A program made the position numbers and the translations under genes. The notes under the pieces are model-generated. The model had not been told where the DNA came from, ran no database searches, and worked only from the letters and a program-made list of their open reading frames with translations. Below are positions 7,190 through 15,540 of a stretch of DNA of 19,055 nucleotides, piece by piece (the first letter of the stretch is position 1; the number at the start of each line of letters is the position of its first letter). This DNA comes from Bacteroidaceae bacterium (GTDB lineage: Bacteria > Bacteroidota > Bacteroidia > Bacteroidales > Bacteroidaceae). The DNA is taken from the NCBI GenBank assembly GCA_016302965.1, contig JAEDMP010000044.1:1-19055 (forward strand), given 5' to 3'.

Positions 7190-9694
7190 ATGTTCGTGAA
7201 TACCCATTCATTGAAAAAAATGCTGCCCGACCTTCTTGTCGTGGCACTCTTTGCCTTGATTTCGTTTGCCTATTTCTTTCCGGCAGACCTCGAGGGAAGA
7301 ATCCTCTATCGTCATGACTCTCAGGCCGGGCGGTGTGTAGGACAGGAACAATCCGAGTACAAACAACGAACGGGCGAGCGCACGCGCTGGACGAATGCCC
7401 TTTTCTGCGGTATGCCCACCTACCAGTTGGCACCGTCATACCAGAGCACCGACACGCTGAGCTATGCGGTGGATGCCTATCACCTCTGGTTGCCAGAGAA
7501 CGTGTGGTATATTTTCGCCTATCTGCTGGGATTCTATATCCTTCTCCGCGCGTTCGACTTCCGCTGGCATCTTGCTGCGCTGGGCTCCGTCTTATGGGCT
7601 TTCAGCACTTATTTCCTGATTATCATTGCCGCCGGCCACATCTGGAAGGTGATGGCACTGGCCTATCTGCCTCCGATGATTGCCGGTATTGTGCTGTGCT
7701 ATCGGGGCAGGTATCTACCGGGCTTGGTGGTGACCGCCCTTTTCACCGCCATGGAGATATTTGCCAACCACGTGCAGATGACCTATTACTATCTGTTCAT
7801 TGTGCTGGCCATGGTGGTGGCCTACCTGGTTGATGCGCTGCGCAAGAAGCAGCTCGCCCAGTTCGGCAAGGCCACCGCAGCCTGTGCTGCGGGTGCGCTC
7901 ATCGGCTTGCTGATCAATCTGTCGAACCTCTACCACACCTGGCAGTACAGCCAGGAGTCGATGCGCGGCAAGAGCGAACTGGTGAAGCCGAACAGCGAGA
8001 ACCAGACCAACAGCGGTCTCGACCGCGACTATATCACCCAGTGGAGCTACGGCATCGACGAGACCTGGACGCTGCTCATCCCGAACGCCAAGGGCGGTGC
8101 CCACCAGATCAAGCTCGGCAGCCAGAAGGAGGCCATGGAGAAGTGCGACTCGCAACTGTCGGAAATTGTGGGCCAGTGGTACCAGTACTGGGGCGACCAG
8201 CCCTTCACGGCGGGCCCCGTCTATGCGGGTGCGCTGGTGATGATGCTCTTCATCCTTTCGCTCTTCATCGTAAAGGGCTCCCTGAAATGGGCTTTGCTGG
8301 CCGTGACACTGCTCTCGGTGGTGCTCTCGTGGGGCCGCAACTGCATGTGGTTCACCAATCTCTTCATCGACTATATGCCGATGTACGCGAAGTTCCGCAC
8401 GGTTTCATCCATCCTCGTGATTGCTGAGTTCACCATCCCCCTGCTGGCCATATTTGCGCTGAAGCGCATCGTGGAGCAGCCGGCCATCCTGACGGAGAAG
8501 ATCAAGTATGTCTATCTGAGTTTTGCGCTCACCGCCGGTGCCTGTCTGCTTTTTGCGCTGATGCCCACGGCCTTCTTCCAGTTCACCTCGGTGGCCGACA
8601 GCGACCAGCTCAAGCAGTATGTGCCCGCCGAATATCTGCAGCCGCTGCTCGACAATATCTCGAAGGTGCGCGTGAGCGTGTTCACCGCTGACTGCTGGCG
8701 CTCATTCTGGATTATCACCGTCGGCACGGGTCTGCTGCTGTTCTACAAGGCAGGCAAACTGAAGACCAGCATGCTGGTGGGTTCACTCTTCGTGCTCTGC
8801 ATCGGCGACCTGTGGCTCATCAACAAGCGCTATCTGAACGACGAGATGTTTGTCGACAAGGTGGTGAGGGAGCAGCCCATGGCCAAGAGTGCCGCCATCG
8901 AACATATCCTGGCCGACAAGACTCCCTATTTCAGGGTGTTCAACCTGGCCAGCGACACGTTCAACGAGAATGAGACCTCGTTCTATCTGAAAAGCATCGG
9001 CGGCTATCACCCCGCCAAACTGCGCCGCTATCAGGAGATGGTGGATGCCTATATCAACCCCGAGAAGGGCCGGCTCTTCGAGGCCGCGATGAGCGCACAG
9101 GGCGACCTGAAGAAGGTGAACGGCGACAGCATCTTCCCCGTCTTGAACATGCTCAACGCCAAATATTTCATCTTCCCCCTTCAGAACCGGGAGACACTGC
9201 CCATCGAGAATCCCTACAGCATGGGCAACGGCTGGTTTGTCGACCAGGTGAACTATGTTGACGACGCCAACGCCGAGATTGCCGCCGTGGGCAAGCTGGA
9301 TTTGCGCCACGAGGCAGTGGCCGACCGGAAGTTCCGCGAGACGCTCGGCGAGAGCAGCGTACAGGACAGCACGAGCACGGTGACCCTCACGGCCTATGAG
9401 CCCAACAGCCTCAGCTATGAGGTGAACTCGACCAAGGGCGGCATTGTGGTATTCTCGGACATCTACTATCCCGAATGGACCGCCACCGTCGACGGCAAGG
9501 AAGTGGAACTGGGCCGCGTGAACTATATCCTCAGAGCCCTGCGCATCGAGGGTGGCAAGCACGTGGTGAAGATGGAGTTCCGTCCCCGCTCGGTGACCAC
9601 CACGGAGACCATCGCCTACATCGCCCTCGCACTGCTGCTGATAGCGGTAGTGATGCTGGGCATCAGGCAGTGGAGAAACAGAGGCGTTTCGTAA
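7190..9694 (+). CDS. YfhO-family polytopic membrane protein
   Basis: The protein has 834 residues in the typical arrangement of Bacteroidota YfhO proteins (large GT-C-like membrane proteins). A first membrane helix starts at MLPDLLVVALFALISFAYFF. A long periplasmic loop carries FPADLEGRILYRHDSQAG, ERTRWTNALFCGMPTYQLAPSY and similar conserved positions. Many further helices follow to about residue 550. A soluble C-terminal part contains FSDIYYPEWTATVDGKEV, and a final helix (AYIALALLLIAVVMLG) precedes a basic tail. In Firmicutes YfhO is tied to glycosylation of lipoteichoic acid; the Bacteroidota role and substrate are unclear, so glycosyl transfer to an envelope polymer is inference. ATG 7190 fits the promoter, and ATG 7220 (MLPDLL) is a possible alternative. 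The next gene starts 62 bases downstream and may be co-transcribed. Confidence 0.88.
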   Translation: MFVNTHSLKKMLPDLLVVALFALISFAYFFPADLEGRILYRHDSQAGRCVGQEQSEYKQRTGERTRWTNALFCGMPTYQLAPSYQSTDTLSYAVDAYHLWLPENVWYIFAYLLGFYILLRAFDFRWHLAALGSVLWAFSTYFLIIIAAGHIWKVMALAYLPPMIAGIVLCYRGRYLPGLVVTALFTAMEIFANHVQMTYYYLFIVLAMVVAYLVDALRKKQLAQFGKATAACAAGALIGLLINLSNLYHTWQYSQESMRGKSELVKPNSENQTNSGLDRDYITQWSYGIDETWTLLIPNAKGGAHQIKLGSQKEAMEKCDSQLSEIVGQWYQYWGDQPFTAGPVYAGALVMMLFILSLFIVKGSLKWALLAVTLLSVVLSWGRNCMWFTNLFIDYMPMYAKFRTVSSILVIAEFTIPLLAIFALKRIVEQPAILTEKIKYVYLSFALTAGACLLFALMPTAFFQFTSVADSDQLKQYVPAEYLQPLLDNISKVRVSVFTADCWRSFWIITVGTGLLLFYKAGKLKTSMLVGSLFVLCIGDLWLINKRYLNDEMFVDKVVREQPMAKSAAIEHILADKTPYFRVFNLASDTFNENETSFYLKSIGGYHPAKLRRYQEMVDAYINPEKGRLFEAAMSAQGDLKKVNGDSIFPVLNMLNAKYFIFPLQNRETLPIENPYSMGNGWFVDQVNYVDDANAEIAAVGKLDLRHEAVADRKFRETLGESSVQDSTSTVTLTAYEPNSLSYEVNSTKGGIVVFSDIYYPEWTATVDGKEVELGRVNYILRALRIEGGKHVVKMEFRPRSVTTTETIAYIALALLLIAVVMLGIRQWRNRGVS

Positions 9695-9756
9695 CAACAG
9701 AACGCATAACCTCTGTTCGACTTGCAGAAGTGACAATCAAATACTAACTAACTATT

Positions 9757-12453
9757 ATGAAAAAACGCATCCTTAGCAAACCCCTGTTTGCCATGACCGC
9801 CGCCACTCTTGCTGTGTCCCCACTATGGGCCCAGCAGGAGCCGCGGCTTTCTGCCAGTATGTATCTTGAAGCACCGGCGAAGGCCGACCTCCACCTCCCG
9901 TTCCATCCGCAAACCACCACAGGCAAGCGCCTGCCCGTGAGATGGGGTATGGACGTGGCGTGGCTGAGCGAACAGAACATGCGCAAGGGTATCAACCACA
10001 TCGGCAAAGCGAACCTCTCGTTGGTGAGAGGCAGTTTCCAGACCACCGAGCCTCTCGTCGACGATGAGACGCTCACCTCCAACCAGACCTCGATGCTGAA
10101 GAAGCGCAACGAGGTGGCCAATCTGATAGGCACCGACGTGGACATGGTGCTCAACGAAGACCAGGAGGCGGGCATCGACGCCTACTATGTGCTGAACAAC
10201 CGGGCCATCGTGGACCATTGGGTGAAACTGATTGTGGCCTCGGTGAAATGGATTCACCAGAACACCCGCCACAAGGTGGTGGCGCTGTCGCCCTTCAACG
10301 AGCCCGACTACGGCTGGGGACAAGGCAATATCGATGACCTGAAGGCCATCGCCAAAGCCCTGAAGGAGGAGCCCGCCCTGGCCGGCATCGACATCACGGG
10401 CGGCAATACGCTCAACTGCGACCAGGCCTCGCGCTGGTACAACTACATGAAACCCTACGTCGACTGGGGCAATACCCACCAGTTGGCCGGCGAGTTCGAC
10501 ACCTATGCCTCGTTCTTTGCCGAGGTGAAGGCCGACGGCAATCATGCCTATGCCGACGAGCTGCACAATGTGGGCGAAGCGATGGTGGGTGCCGAATACG
10601 GGATGGAAACCGCCGTATGGTGGGGCTTCGACAGCCGTGCGCGCGGCGAATTCTGCGACATCAGCAATCACGGCGAGCGCATTGCCTACGGAGAGTTGCG
10701 CCCGCAGTGGACCTCGGCCAGCGTCTACCGCCACGACGACGGAAGGGTGAAGATATTCATCGGCTCGTCGGAGCGCCAGGCCCAAACCTCACGCTATCTG
10801 TTCATGAATCTCGACCGCCCCGTCTACTTCGACGGCAAGGGTCCCACACGCCTCTTTGCCAAGGAAATCCCCGGTGGCACCAGCTACCAGAAGGGGCAGA
10901 CCAACGCCGAGTGTGTGGTGGATGTGGAATGGGGAGCCGACGTGCAGCCCCACGCCATCGACGGCACCTACAAGGTCATGAACAAGGCCACGGGCAACCT
11001 GCTCTCGCAGTCGGGCGACAATATCGACATGACCAAACCCGCTGCCAACAGCAAGCTGCAGCAGTGGCAGGTGAATCCCGTCGACAGCCGTGTGGGCGGT
11101 GACTACAGTTTCCACGACTTTATCTCGGCCAACGACTCGCGCCATATCGACGTGGAGAATTTCTCCTGTCTCGACAACGCAAAGGTGATTGCCTACGGCA
11201 ACAAGACACCTTCGAGCAACCAGCAGTGGTATCTCGTCTATGCCGGTGAGGGCTACTACTATATCCGCAACCGCGAGAGCGCACTCTACCTCACCTCGAA
11301 GACAAAATATGCGGTGAACCATGTCGACGTGGTCCAGTGCTCGCTATTAGAGGGTGAGGCCCGCGACCGCCAGTTGTGGCGCTTCCTTCCCACCGATGCC
11401 GCGTGCGAGACGGTGGCTCCCGCCGCTCCCCGCCAGCCTCAGCTGCAGGCCCAGTCGGCCTCTGTCCGGCTGAGTTGGGAAGCCAATACGGAGAGCGACT
11501 TGGAGGGCTACATGATTCTGCGTGCCGACGGCGACAGCGAAGAGTGGAACACCATCGCCCGCATCGTCAAGGGCACCCGTTTCACCGACAATACGGTGAG
11601 GACGGCCGAGCGCTACCGCTACTGTCTGCGCGCCATCGACCACTCGAACAACCTGTCTGCCCTCTCCGAGTCATCCGAGGTGACGGTGGCCGAGATGAAG
11701 GCACAGGTGGGCAGATGGCATTTCGACGGTTCGCTGGAAGATGCAACAGAGAATATGATGGATGCGGCCTGCTGCGGCACTCCCGAGTTCCAGGATCTGC
11801 ACCGGTCGGGCTCGCAGTCGATTCTGCTCAACGGCACGAGCACTTATCTGCAATTGCCCTACGAGGTGGCCAACGGCGACGAAATCACCATCGCTTTCTG
11901 GGCTTTCTGGACCAACAGCACGAAGCAGTGGACCCGCCTGTTCGACTTCGGCAATGGCGTGGACGCTTATCTCTTCCTCACGCCTGCCGCCGACAATGGC
12001 CGGATGCGACTGGCCCTGAAGAACGGTGGCGACGAGCAGCAGTTGGAGTGCGACAAGATGTCGGCCGCCAAATGGGTGCATGTGGCCGTGACGATAGGCA
12101 GCCATGGGGCCTCCATCTACGTGAACGGCGAGGAGAAGGCCACAACCGCTGCCATCTCCATCAAACCGAGCGACATCCACCCCATCCACAACCTGATTGG
12201 CAAGAGCCAGTTTGTGGCCGACCCGTATTTCCGGGGCTATATCGACGATTTGCGCATCTTCAACTATGCCCTGGATGCCAGCGAGGTGAAGGCACTGACC
12301 GAAGACCTCACCAACGGAATCCACCAACCGGAAGCCACCGAGAGTGCCGAGGGCATGAACGGGGACAAACCCGCTTATACCCTGGGCGGCAGACGCAGCC
12401 ACGGAGAGCAGAAGCAGGTGAGGGTGGCTAAAGGGAAAACCTATCTGAAATAG
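9757..12453 (+). CDS. Secreted multidomain protein: glycosidase-like TIM barrel, ricin-type lectin, FN3, LamG
   Basis: The 898-residue protein has a signal peptide (about residues 1-25, ending LWAQQ). Residues about 50-395 look like a clan GH-A retaining glycosidase. ALSPFNEPDYGW carries the NEP motif with candidate acid/base Glu182. Glutamates in NVGEAMVGAEYGMET (Glu274, Glu280) are candidate nucleophiles at the expected distance of about 95 residues. A ricin-type beta-trefoil follows (about 402-545, with GTYKVMNKATGNLL and LQQWQV), then a fibronectin III-like domain (about 555-645, VRLSWEANTESDLEGY). A LamG/concanavalin-like domain follows (about 648-850, GRWHFDGSLED, LLNGTSTYLQLPY, YRGYIDDLRIFNYAL-type ending). 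The tail AYTLGGRR...KGKTYLK is a divergent form of the Prevotella C-terminal sorting motif. The lectin and LamG parts imply binding to an insoluble glycan. I cannot assign a GH family; GH30 or GH5 relatives are possible, and a non-catalytic role is not excluded. Confidence 0.75.
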   Translation: MKKRILSKPLFAMTAATLAVSPLWAQQEPRLSASMYLEAPAKADLHLPFHPQTTTGKRLPVRWGMDVAWLSEQNMRKGINHIGKANLSLVRGSFQTTEPLVDDETLTSNQTSMLKKRNEVANLIGTDVDMVLNEDQEAGIDAYYVLNNRAIVDHWVKLIVASVKWIHQNTRHKVVALSPFNEPDYGWGQGNIDDLKAIAKALKEEPALAGIDITGGNTLNCDQASRWYNYMKPYVDWGNTHQLAGEFDTYASFFAEVKADGNHAYADELHNVGEAMVGAEYGMETAVWWGFDSRARGEFCDISNHGERIAYGELRPQWTSASVYRHDDGRVKIFIGSSERQAQTSRYLFMNLDRPVYFDGKGPTRLFAKEIPGGTSYQKGQTNAECVVDVEWGADVQPHAIDGTYKVMNKATGNLLSQSGDNIDMTKPAANSKLQQWQVNPVDSRVGGDYSFHDFISANDSRHIDVENFSCLDNAKVIAYGNKTPSSNQQWYLVYAGEGYYYIRNRESALYLTSKTKYAVNHVDVVQCSLLEGEARDRQLWRFLPTDAACETVAPAAPRQPQLQAQSASVRLSWEANTESDLEGYMILRADGDSEEWNTIARIVKGTRFTDNTVRTAERYRYCLRAIDHSNNLSALSESSEVTVAEMKAQVGRWHFDGSLEDATENMMDAACCGTPEFQDLHRSGSQSILLNGTSTYLQLPYEVANGDEITIAFWAFWTNSTKQWTRLFDFGNGVDAYLFLTPAADNGRMRLALKNGGDEQQLECDKMSAAKWVHVAVTIGSHGASIYVNGEEKATTAAISIKPSDIHPIHNLIGKSQFVADPYFRGYIDDLRIFNYALDASEVKALTEDLTNGIHQPEATESAEGMNGDKPAYTLGGRRSHGEQKQVRVAKGKTYLK

Positions 12454-12476
12454 GATTCCGGAATAGACATGAATAA

Positions 12477-12535
12477 AAAAAGGACGAAGGAAGCCCATAG
12501 ACCATCGCCGGTCTTGGACTTCCTTCTTCCTTTTT
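12477..12535. terminator. Bidirectional terminator between the 898-residue protein gene and cysK
   Basis: A 17-base stem with one mismatch (12477-12493 with 12519-12535) encloses a further paired segment (12499-12503 with 12510-12514). The outer arms are A5 and T5, so it can terminate the + strand gene ending at 12453 and the - strand cysK ending at 12587. Confidence 0.85.
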
Positions 12536-12586
12536 ATTATTCACTATTGGAACCTCATCAGAAGGCATGCTTCCTCGGTTCCGGAA

Positions 12587-13534
12587 TCAAAGAGGATACT
12601 CCTCAAAGGCATAGAGCACGGTAGAGAGATAGCGCTCGCCGGTGTCGGACAGCAGGGTCACGATACGCTTGCCCTTGTTCTCGGGACGCAGGGCGAGCTG
12701 GGTGGCGGCAAATACGGCGGCACCCGACGAGATGCCCACGAGCAGTCCCTCCTGGCTGGCCAGTTCGCGGCCCGTGCGGATGGCATCGTCGTTCTCCACG
12801 TCGATGACCTCGTCAATGACGGCGGCATCATAGGTCTGCGGCACAAATCCCGCTCCGATACCCTGAATCTTGTGGGGTCCCGACGGTTTGCCGTTGAGCA
12901 CAGCCGATGCGGCGGGTTCCACGGCCACGATTTTCACGTTGGGGTTCATTTCCTTGAGCCTTTTACCGATGCCCGAGACGGTACCTCCCGTTCCCACTCC
13001 AGCCACGAAGATGTCAATTTGTCCATCAGTCTGCTTCCAGAGTTCCAATCCCGTAGTCTCATAGTGCCGCTGGGGATTTGAAGGATTCTCAAACTGCTGC
13101 AGGATGACGGATCCCGGGGTGATATCCCTTAGATGTTTGGCTTCACGGATGGCCCCGGCCATTCCCTCAGCCCCGGGGGTCAGTTTGACTGTTGCGCCGT
13201 AAGCCTTCACCAGGTTGCGTCGCTCCACGCTCATCGTCTCAGGCATGGTGAGGATGAGGTGATAGCCCTTGACGGCCGACACCAGTGCCAGTCCCACGCC
13301 GGTATTGCCGCTGGTGGGTTCGATGATGGTGGCTCCGGGTTTCAGGATGCCCTTCTGTTCGGCATCCTCAATCATCGCCAGCGCGATACGGTCTTTCACA
13401 CTGCCTCCGGGGTTGAAAAACTCCACCTTGGCGATGATGGCATTGCCGATGCCTTTGATTTCCGAATACTTATTGAGTTGGAGCAGGGGGGTCTGTCCGA
13501 TAAGGTCGGTGAGTTGTTGTGCTATTTTTGCCAT
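12587..13534 (-). CDS. cysK: Cysteine synthase A (O-acetylserine sulfhydrylase)
   Basis: This PLP enzyme makes cysteine from O-acetylserine and sulfide in the cytoplasm. From ATG 13534 the protein has 315 residues, normal for CysK. The PLP lysine is Lys47 in FNPGGSVKDRIA, the substrate loop TSGNTG is at 74-79, GVGTGGTVSG binds the PLP phosphate, and the C-terminal SDTGERYLST block is intact. The frame is open 22 codons further up (13600), but those residues resemble no CysK N-terminus, whereas MAKIAQQLTDLIGQTPLL does. I therefore chose 13534. The gene lies 80 bases behind metY on the same strand with no promoter-like element between, so it is probably co-transcribed. The pair covers sulfide fixation through both O-acetylserine and O-acetylhomoserine. 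No serine acetyltransferase gene is in the window. Confidence 0.95.
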   Translation of the reverse strand: MAKIAQQLTDLIGQTPLLQLNKYSEIKGIGNAIIAKVEFFNPGGSVKDRIALAMIEDAEQKGILKPGATIIEPTSGNTGVGLALVSAVKGYHLILTMPETMSVERRNLVKAYGATVKLTPGAEGMAGAIREAKHLRDITPGSVILQQFENPSNPQRHYETTGLELWKQTDGQIDIFVAGVGTGGTVSGIGKRLKEMNPNVKIVAVEPAASAVLNGKPSGPHKIQGIGAGFVPQTYDAAVIDEVIDVENDDAIRTGRELASQEGLLVGISSGAAVFAATQLALRPENKGKRIVTLLSDTGERYLSTVLYAFEEYPL

Positions 13535-13614
13535 AGTTTTCAATACTTTTGTTTGATGGAAACGATACTGTAAATTTGAGTAAGAAGAGTGGACACCCAC
13601 ACTCCTGCTTATCT

Positions 13615-14904
13615 TCAGATGGCAGCGAGGGCCTGGTCGAGGTCGGCGATGATGTCGTCGATGTGCTCCGTACCGATGCTCAGACGGATGGTGGAGGGAT
13701 AGATGTGCTGTTCCTCAAGTTCCTGTGGCGAGAGCTGCGAGTGGGTGGTGGTGGCGGGATGGATGACGAGACTCTTCACGTCGGCCACGTTGGCCAGGAG
13801 CGAGAAGATCTGCAGACGGTCAATCACCTTCCAGGCCTCCTGTTCGCCTCCCTTCACCTCAAAGGTGAAGATGCTGCCTCCGCCCTGGGAGAAGAGTTTC
13901 CGGTAGAGTTCATGGTCGGGATGCGAGGGCAGCGAGGGATGGTTGACGCGTGCCACCTTGGGATGGTTGGCGAGAAATTCCACCACCTTGGCCGTGTTGT
14001 AGGCGTGGCGCTCCACACGCAGCGAGAGTGTTTCGAGTCCCTGGAGCAGAATCCAGGCATTGAAGGGCGATATGGCGGCACCCGTATCGCGCAGGATGAC
14101 GGCCCTGATGCGGGTAACGAAGGCGGCTGCTCCGGCCACGTCGGCGAAGACGGCACCGTGATAGCTGGGGTCGGGTTTGGCCAGCGAGGGATATTTGTCG
14201 GCATGGGCCTTGTAGTCGAACTTGCCGGCATCCACGATGACACCACCGAGCGAACTGCCATGGCCTCCGATGAACTTCGTGGCCGAGTGGACCACCACGT
14301 CGGCTCCGTGCTCGATGGGGCGGATGAGATAGGGGGTGCCGAAGGTATTGTCGACAATGACGATGGTATCATGCCGATGAGCTATTTCGGCAATGCGGTC
14401 GATGTCGGTCACGCTGGCATTGGGGTTGCCGAAGGTCTCGATGATGACGGCCTTGGTGTTGGGACGGAAGGCGGCGTCCACGGCGTCGAAATCGGCGGGG
14501 TCTACGATGGTTGTCTCCACTCCCTGTGTGCTGAGCGTGTGCTCCAGCAGATTGTAGGTGCCTCCGTAGAGATTGTTGGCTGCCACCACGTGGTCACCGT
14601 TGCGTGCCACATTCTGCAGGGCATAGGTGATGGCGGCGGCACCCGAAGCGACGGCCAGTCCGGCCACGCCCCCTTCGAGGGCAGCCACGCGCTCTTCGAG
14701 CACGCCCTGGGTGGAGTTGGTGAGTCGTCCGTAGATATTGCCGGCATCGCGCAGTCCGAAACGGTCGGCGGCATGCTGTGAGTTACGGAATACGTACGAC
14801 GTGGTCTGATAGATAGGTACGGCGCGGCTGTCGGTGGTTGGGTCGGCCTGTTCCTGACCTACATGGAGTTGCAGTGTCTCGAAATGTAATTTTTTGTTGC
14901 TCAT
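13615..14904 (-). CDS. metY: O-acetylhomoserine sulfhydrylase type PLP enzyme
   Basis: This Cys/Met-metabolism PLP enzyme most likely joins sulfide (or methanethiol) to O-acetylhomoserine, giving homocysteine for methionine synthesis. The 429-residue length and N-terminal block LQLHVGQEQADPTTDSRAVP, with YGRLTNSTQ, fit the O-acetylhomoserine sulfhydrylase branch rather than the roughly 380-residue cystathionine gamma-synthases. The PLP lysine is Lys210 in HSATKFIGGHG, and Asp185 in VDNTFGTPYL contacts the PLP ring. The segment SLLANVADVKSLVIHPATTTH near the C-terminus is characteristic. The start at 14904 is preceded on the - strand by ACAAAGAGGTT, with AGAGG as a reasonable ribosome-binding site. 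It heads the metY-cysK unit with a promoter at 14953-14960. The start region is half of a striking inverted repeat (see the repeat entry). Confidence 0.92.
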   Translation of the reverse strand: MSNKKLHFETLQLHVGQEQADPTTDSRAVPIYQTTSYVFRNSQHAADRFGLRDAGNIYGRLTNSTQGVLEERVAALEGGVAGLAVASGAAAITYALQNVARNGDHVVAANNLYGGTYNLLEHTLSTQGVETTIVDPADFDAVDAAFRPNTKAVIIETFGNPNASVTDIDRIAEIAHRHDTIVIVDNTFGTPYLIRPIEHGADVVVHSATKFIGGHGSSLGGVIVDAGKFDYKAHADKYPSLAKPDPSYHGAVFADVAGAAAFVTRIRAVILRDTGAAISPFNAWILLQGLETLSLRVERHAYNTAKVVEFLANHPKVARVNHPSLPSHPDHELYRKLFSQGGGSIFTFEVKGGEQEAWKVIDRLQIFSLLANVADVKSLVIHPATTTHSQLSPQELEEQHIYPSTIRLSIGTEHIDDIIADLDQALAAI

Positions 14905-15000
14905 AACCTCTTTGTTTTTATGTGAATATTATTTGTTTCATGTTTACGTCTGCAAAGGTACGGCGATTATTCGGTATATGAAATCGCACAAAGAGGTTAT
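14903..15000. repeat. 13-base perfect inverted repeat spanning the metY start and promoter
   Basis: ATAACCTCTTTGT at 14903-14915 is the exact reverse complement of ACAAAGAGGTTAT at 14988-15000, with 72 bases between. On the - strand the metY-proximal arm contains the AGAGG ribosome-binding sequence and the first two bases of the start codon. The other arm lies upstream of the predicted metY promoter. RNA starting further upstream, but not RNA from the metY promoter, would contain both arms. Confidence 0.8.
14953..14960 (-). promoter_or_regulatory. Promoter -7 element for metY-cysK
   Basis: The - strand reads TACCTTTG, a perfect TAnnTTTG. Transcription would begin near 14946, giving a leader of only about 42 bases, too short for a known SAM riboswitch. 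No clear -33 TTTG is seen at the usual distance. Confidence 0.6.
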
Positions 15001-15014
15001 TTCGCATACCACGA

Positions 15015-15494
15015 TTATGGTATATTGGTCTTTTTCACCTGTTTGGAGGGTGTTTGGATGAGGTAAACGCCCTTTGTTAGCTGCGGCAAGACCAGTTGGT
15101 TGTCGCCCTGGCTGAGCTGGAAACTGGCCTCGAGCTTGCCACCTGTATTATAGATGCGAAGCGTTCCGGGCTGCTGGCAACTGACGGTGAGCACCCCACC
15201 GTCAATCCTTATGTCTCCCTCGCCCGATGCGGCGGCGTGGATGCCGGCCGAACCTCCGCTGAGCGCCATCTGGCTGAATGTGTCAAGACTGAAGTTCTGC
15301 TGCGTGCCGTCGTTCATCCACACGACAAGCTGCGTGTCGGTGAAGGTCAAACGGCTGATGTCTTCAATCTCAAGAGCGGTTGCCTCGCCGTTGGCAGTAG
15401 CTACGGAAAGCAGGGTGAACTCATCGGCCTGTGCCGTGTGGTGGCCGGCCAGAAGCGTGGCGGCCATGAGGGGGAATATTTTTTTCTTCATCAT
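15015..15494 (-). CDS. Small exported protein with T9SS-like C-terminal tail
   Basis: The 159-residue protein begins with a basic N-terminus and hydrophobic signal peptide (MMKKKIFPLMAATLLAG, probably cleaved near AQA-DEF). The segment LEIEDISRLTFTDTQLVVWM...GTQQNFSLDTFSQMAL resembles short Bacteroidales proteins in which a beta-rich head precedes a sorting domain. The last 60 residues (TLRIYNTGGKLEASF...LPQLTKGVYLIQTP) match the general pattern of T9SS type A sorting domains. I know no defined function. ATG 15494 or 15491 could be the start; they differ by one Met. The gene lies 46 bases after the 424-residue gene on the same strand and is probably the second gene of that transcript. The stop codon sits in the loop of a small dyad (15006-15011 with 15018-15023), and no T-tract terminator follows. 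Confidence 0.75.
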   Translation of the reverse strand: MMKKKIFPLMAATLLAGHHTAQADEFTLLSVATANGEATALEIEDISRLTFTDTQLVVWMNDGTQQNFSLDTFSQMALSGGSAGIHAAASGEGDIRIDGGVLTVSCQQPGTLRIYNTGGKLEASFQLSQGDNQLVLPQLTKGVYLIQTPSKQVKKTNIP

Positions 15495-15540
15495 GATGTC
15501 ATTGGATTTGTTCAGTGATTATTGTCCGGGGATTATACAA

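Noticed and set aside
9823..10785. 320-codon antisense frame within the glycosidase-like gene
   Set aside because: It is a shadow of the NEP-containing barrel region with no recognisable protein features.
11376..12431. 351-codon open frame overlapping the 898-residue gene in another frame
   Set aside because: It is arginine/proline/histidine-rich with no motif, while the main frame has continuous recognisable domains.
13535..13600. Longer cysK start at 13600
   Set aside because: The 22 extra residues are unlike CysK N-termini; the family alignment begins at the ATG at 13534.
13587..13604. Small hairpin in the metY-cysK gap (GAGTG with CACTC)
   Set aside because: It has only five base pairs and no U tract, which is too weak to call a terminator or regulatory element.
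13549..14781. 410-codon open frame on the + strand over metY
   Set aside because: It is antisense to a clear PLP enzyme, has a glycine/valine/histidine-rich composition typical of GC-biased shadow frames, and matches no family.
14905..15014. SAM riboswitch upstream of metY
   Set aside because: The leader from the predicted start is only about 42 bases, the full gap is 110 bases, and no conserved SAM-binding core was recognised.
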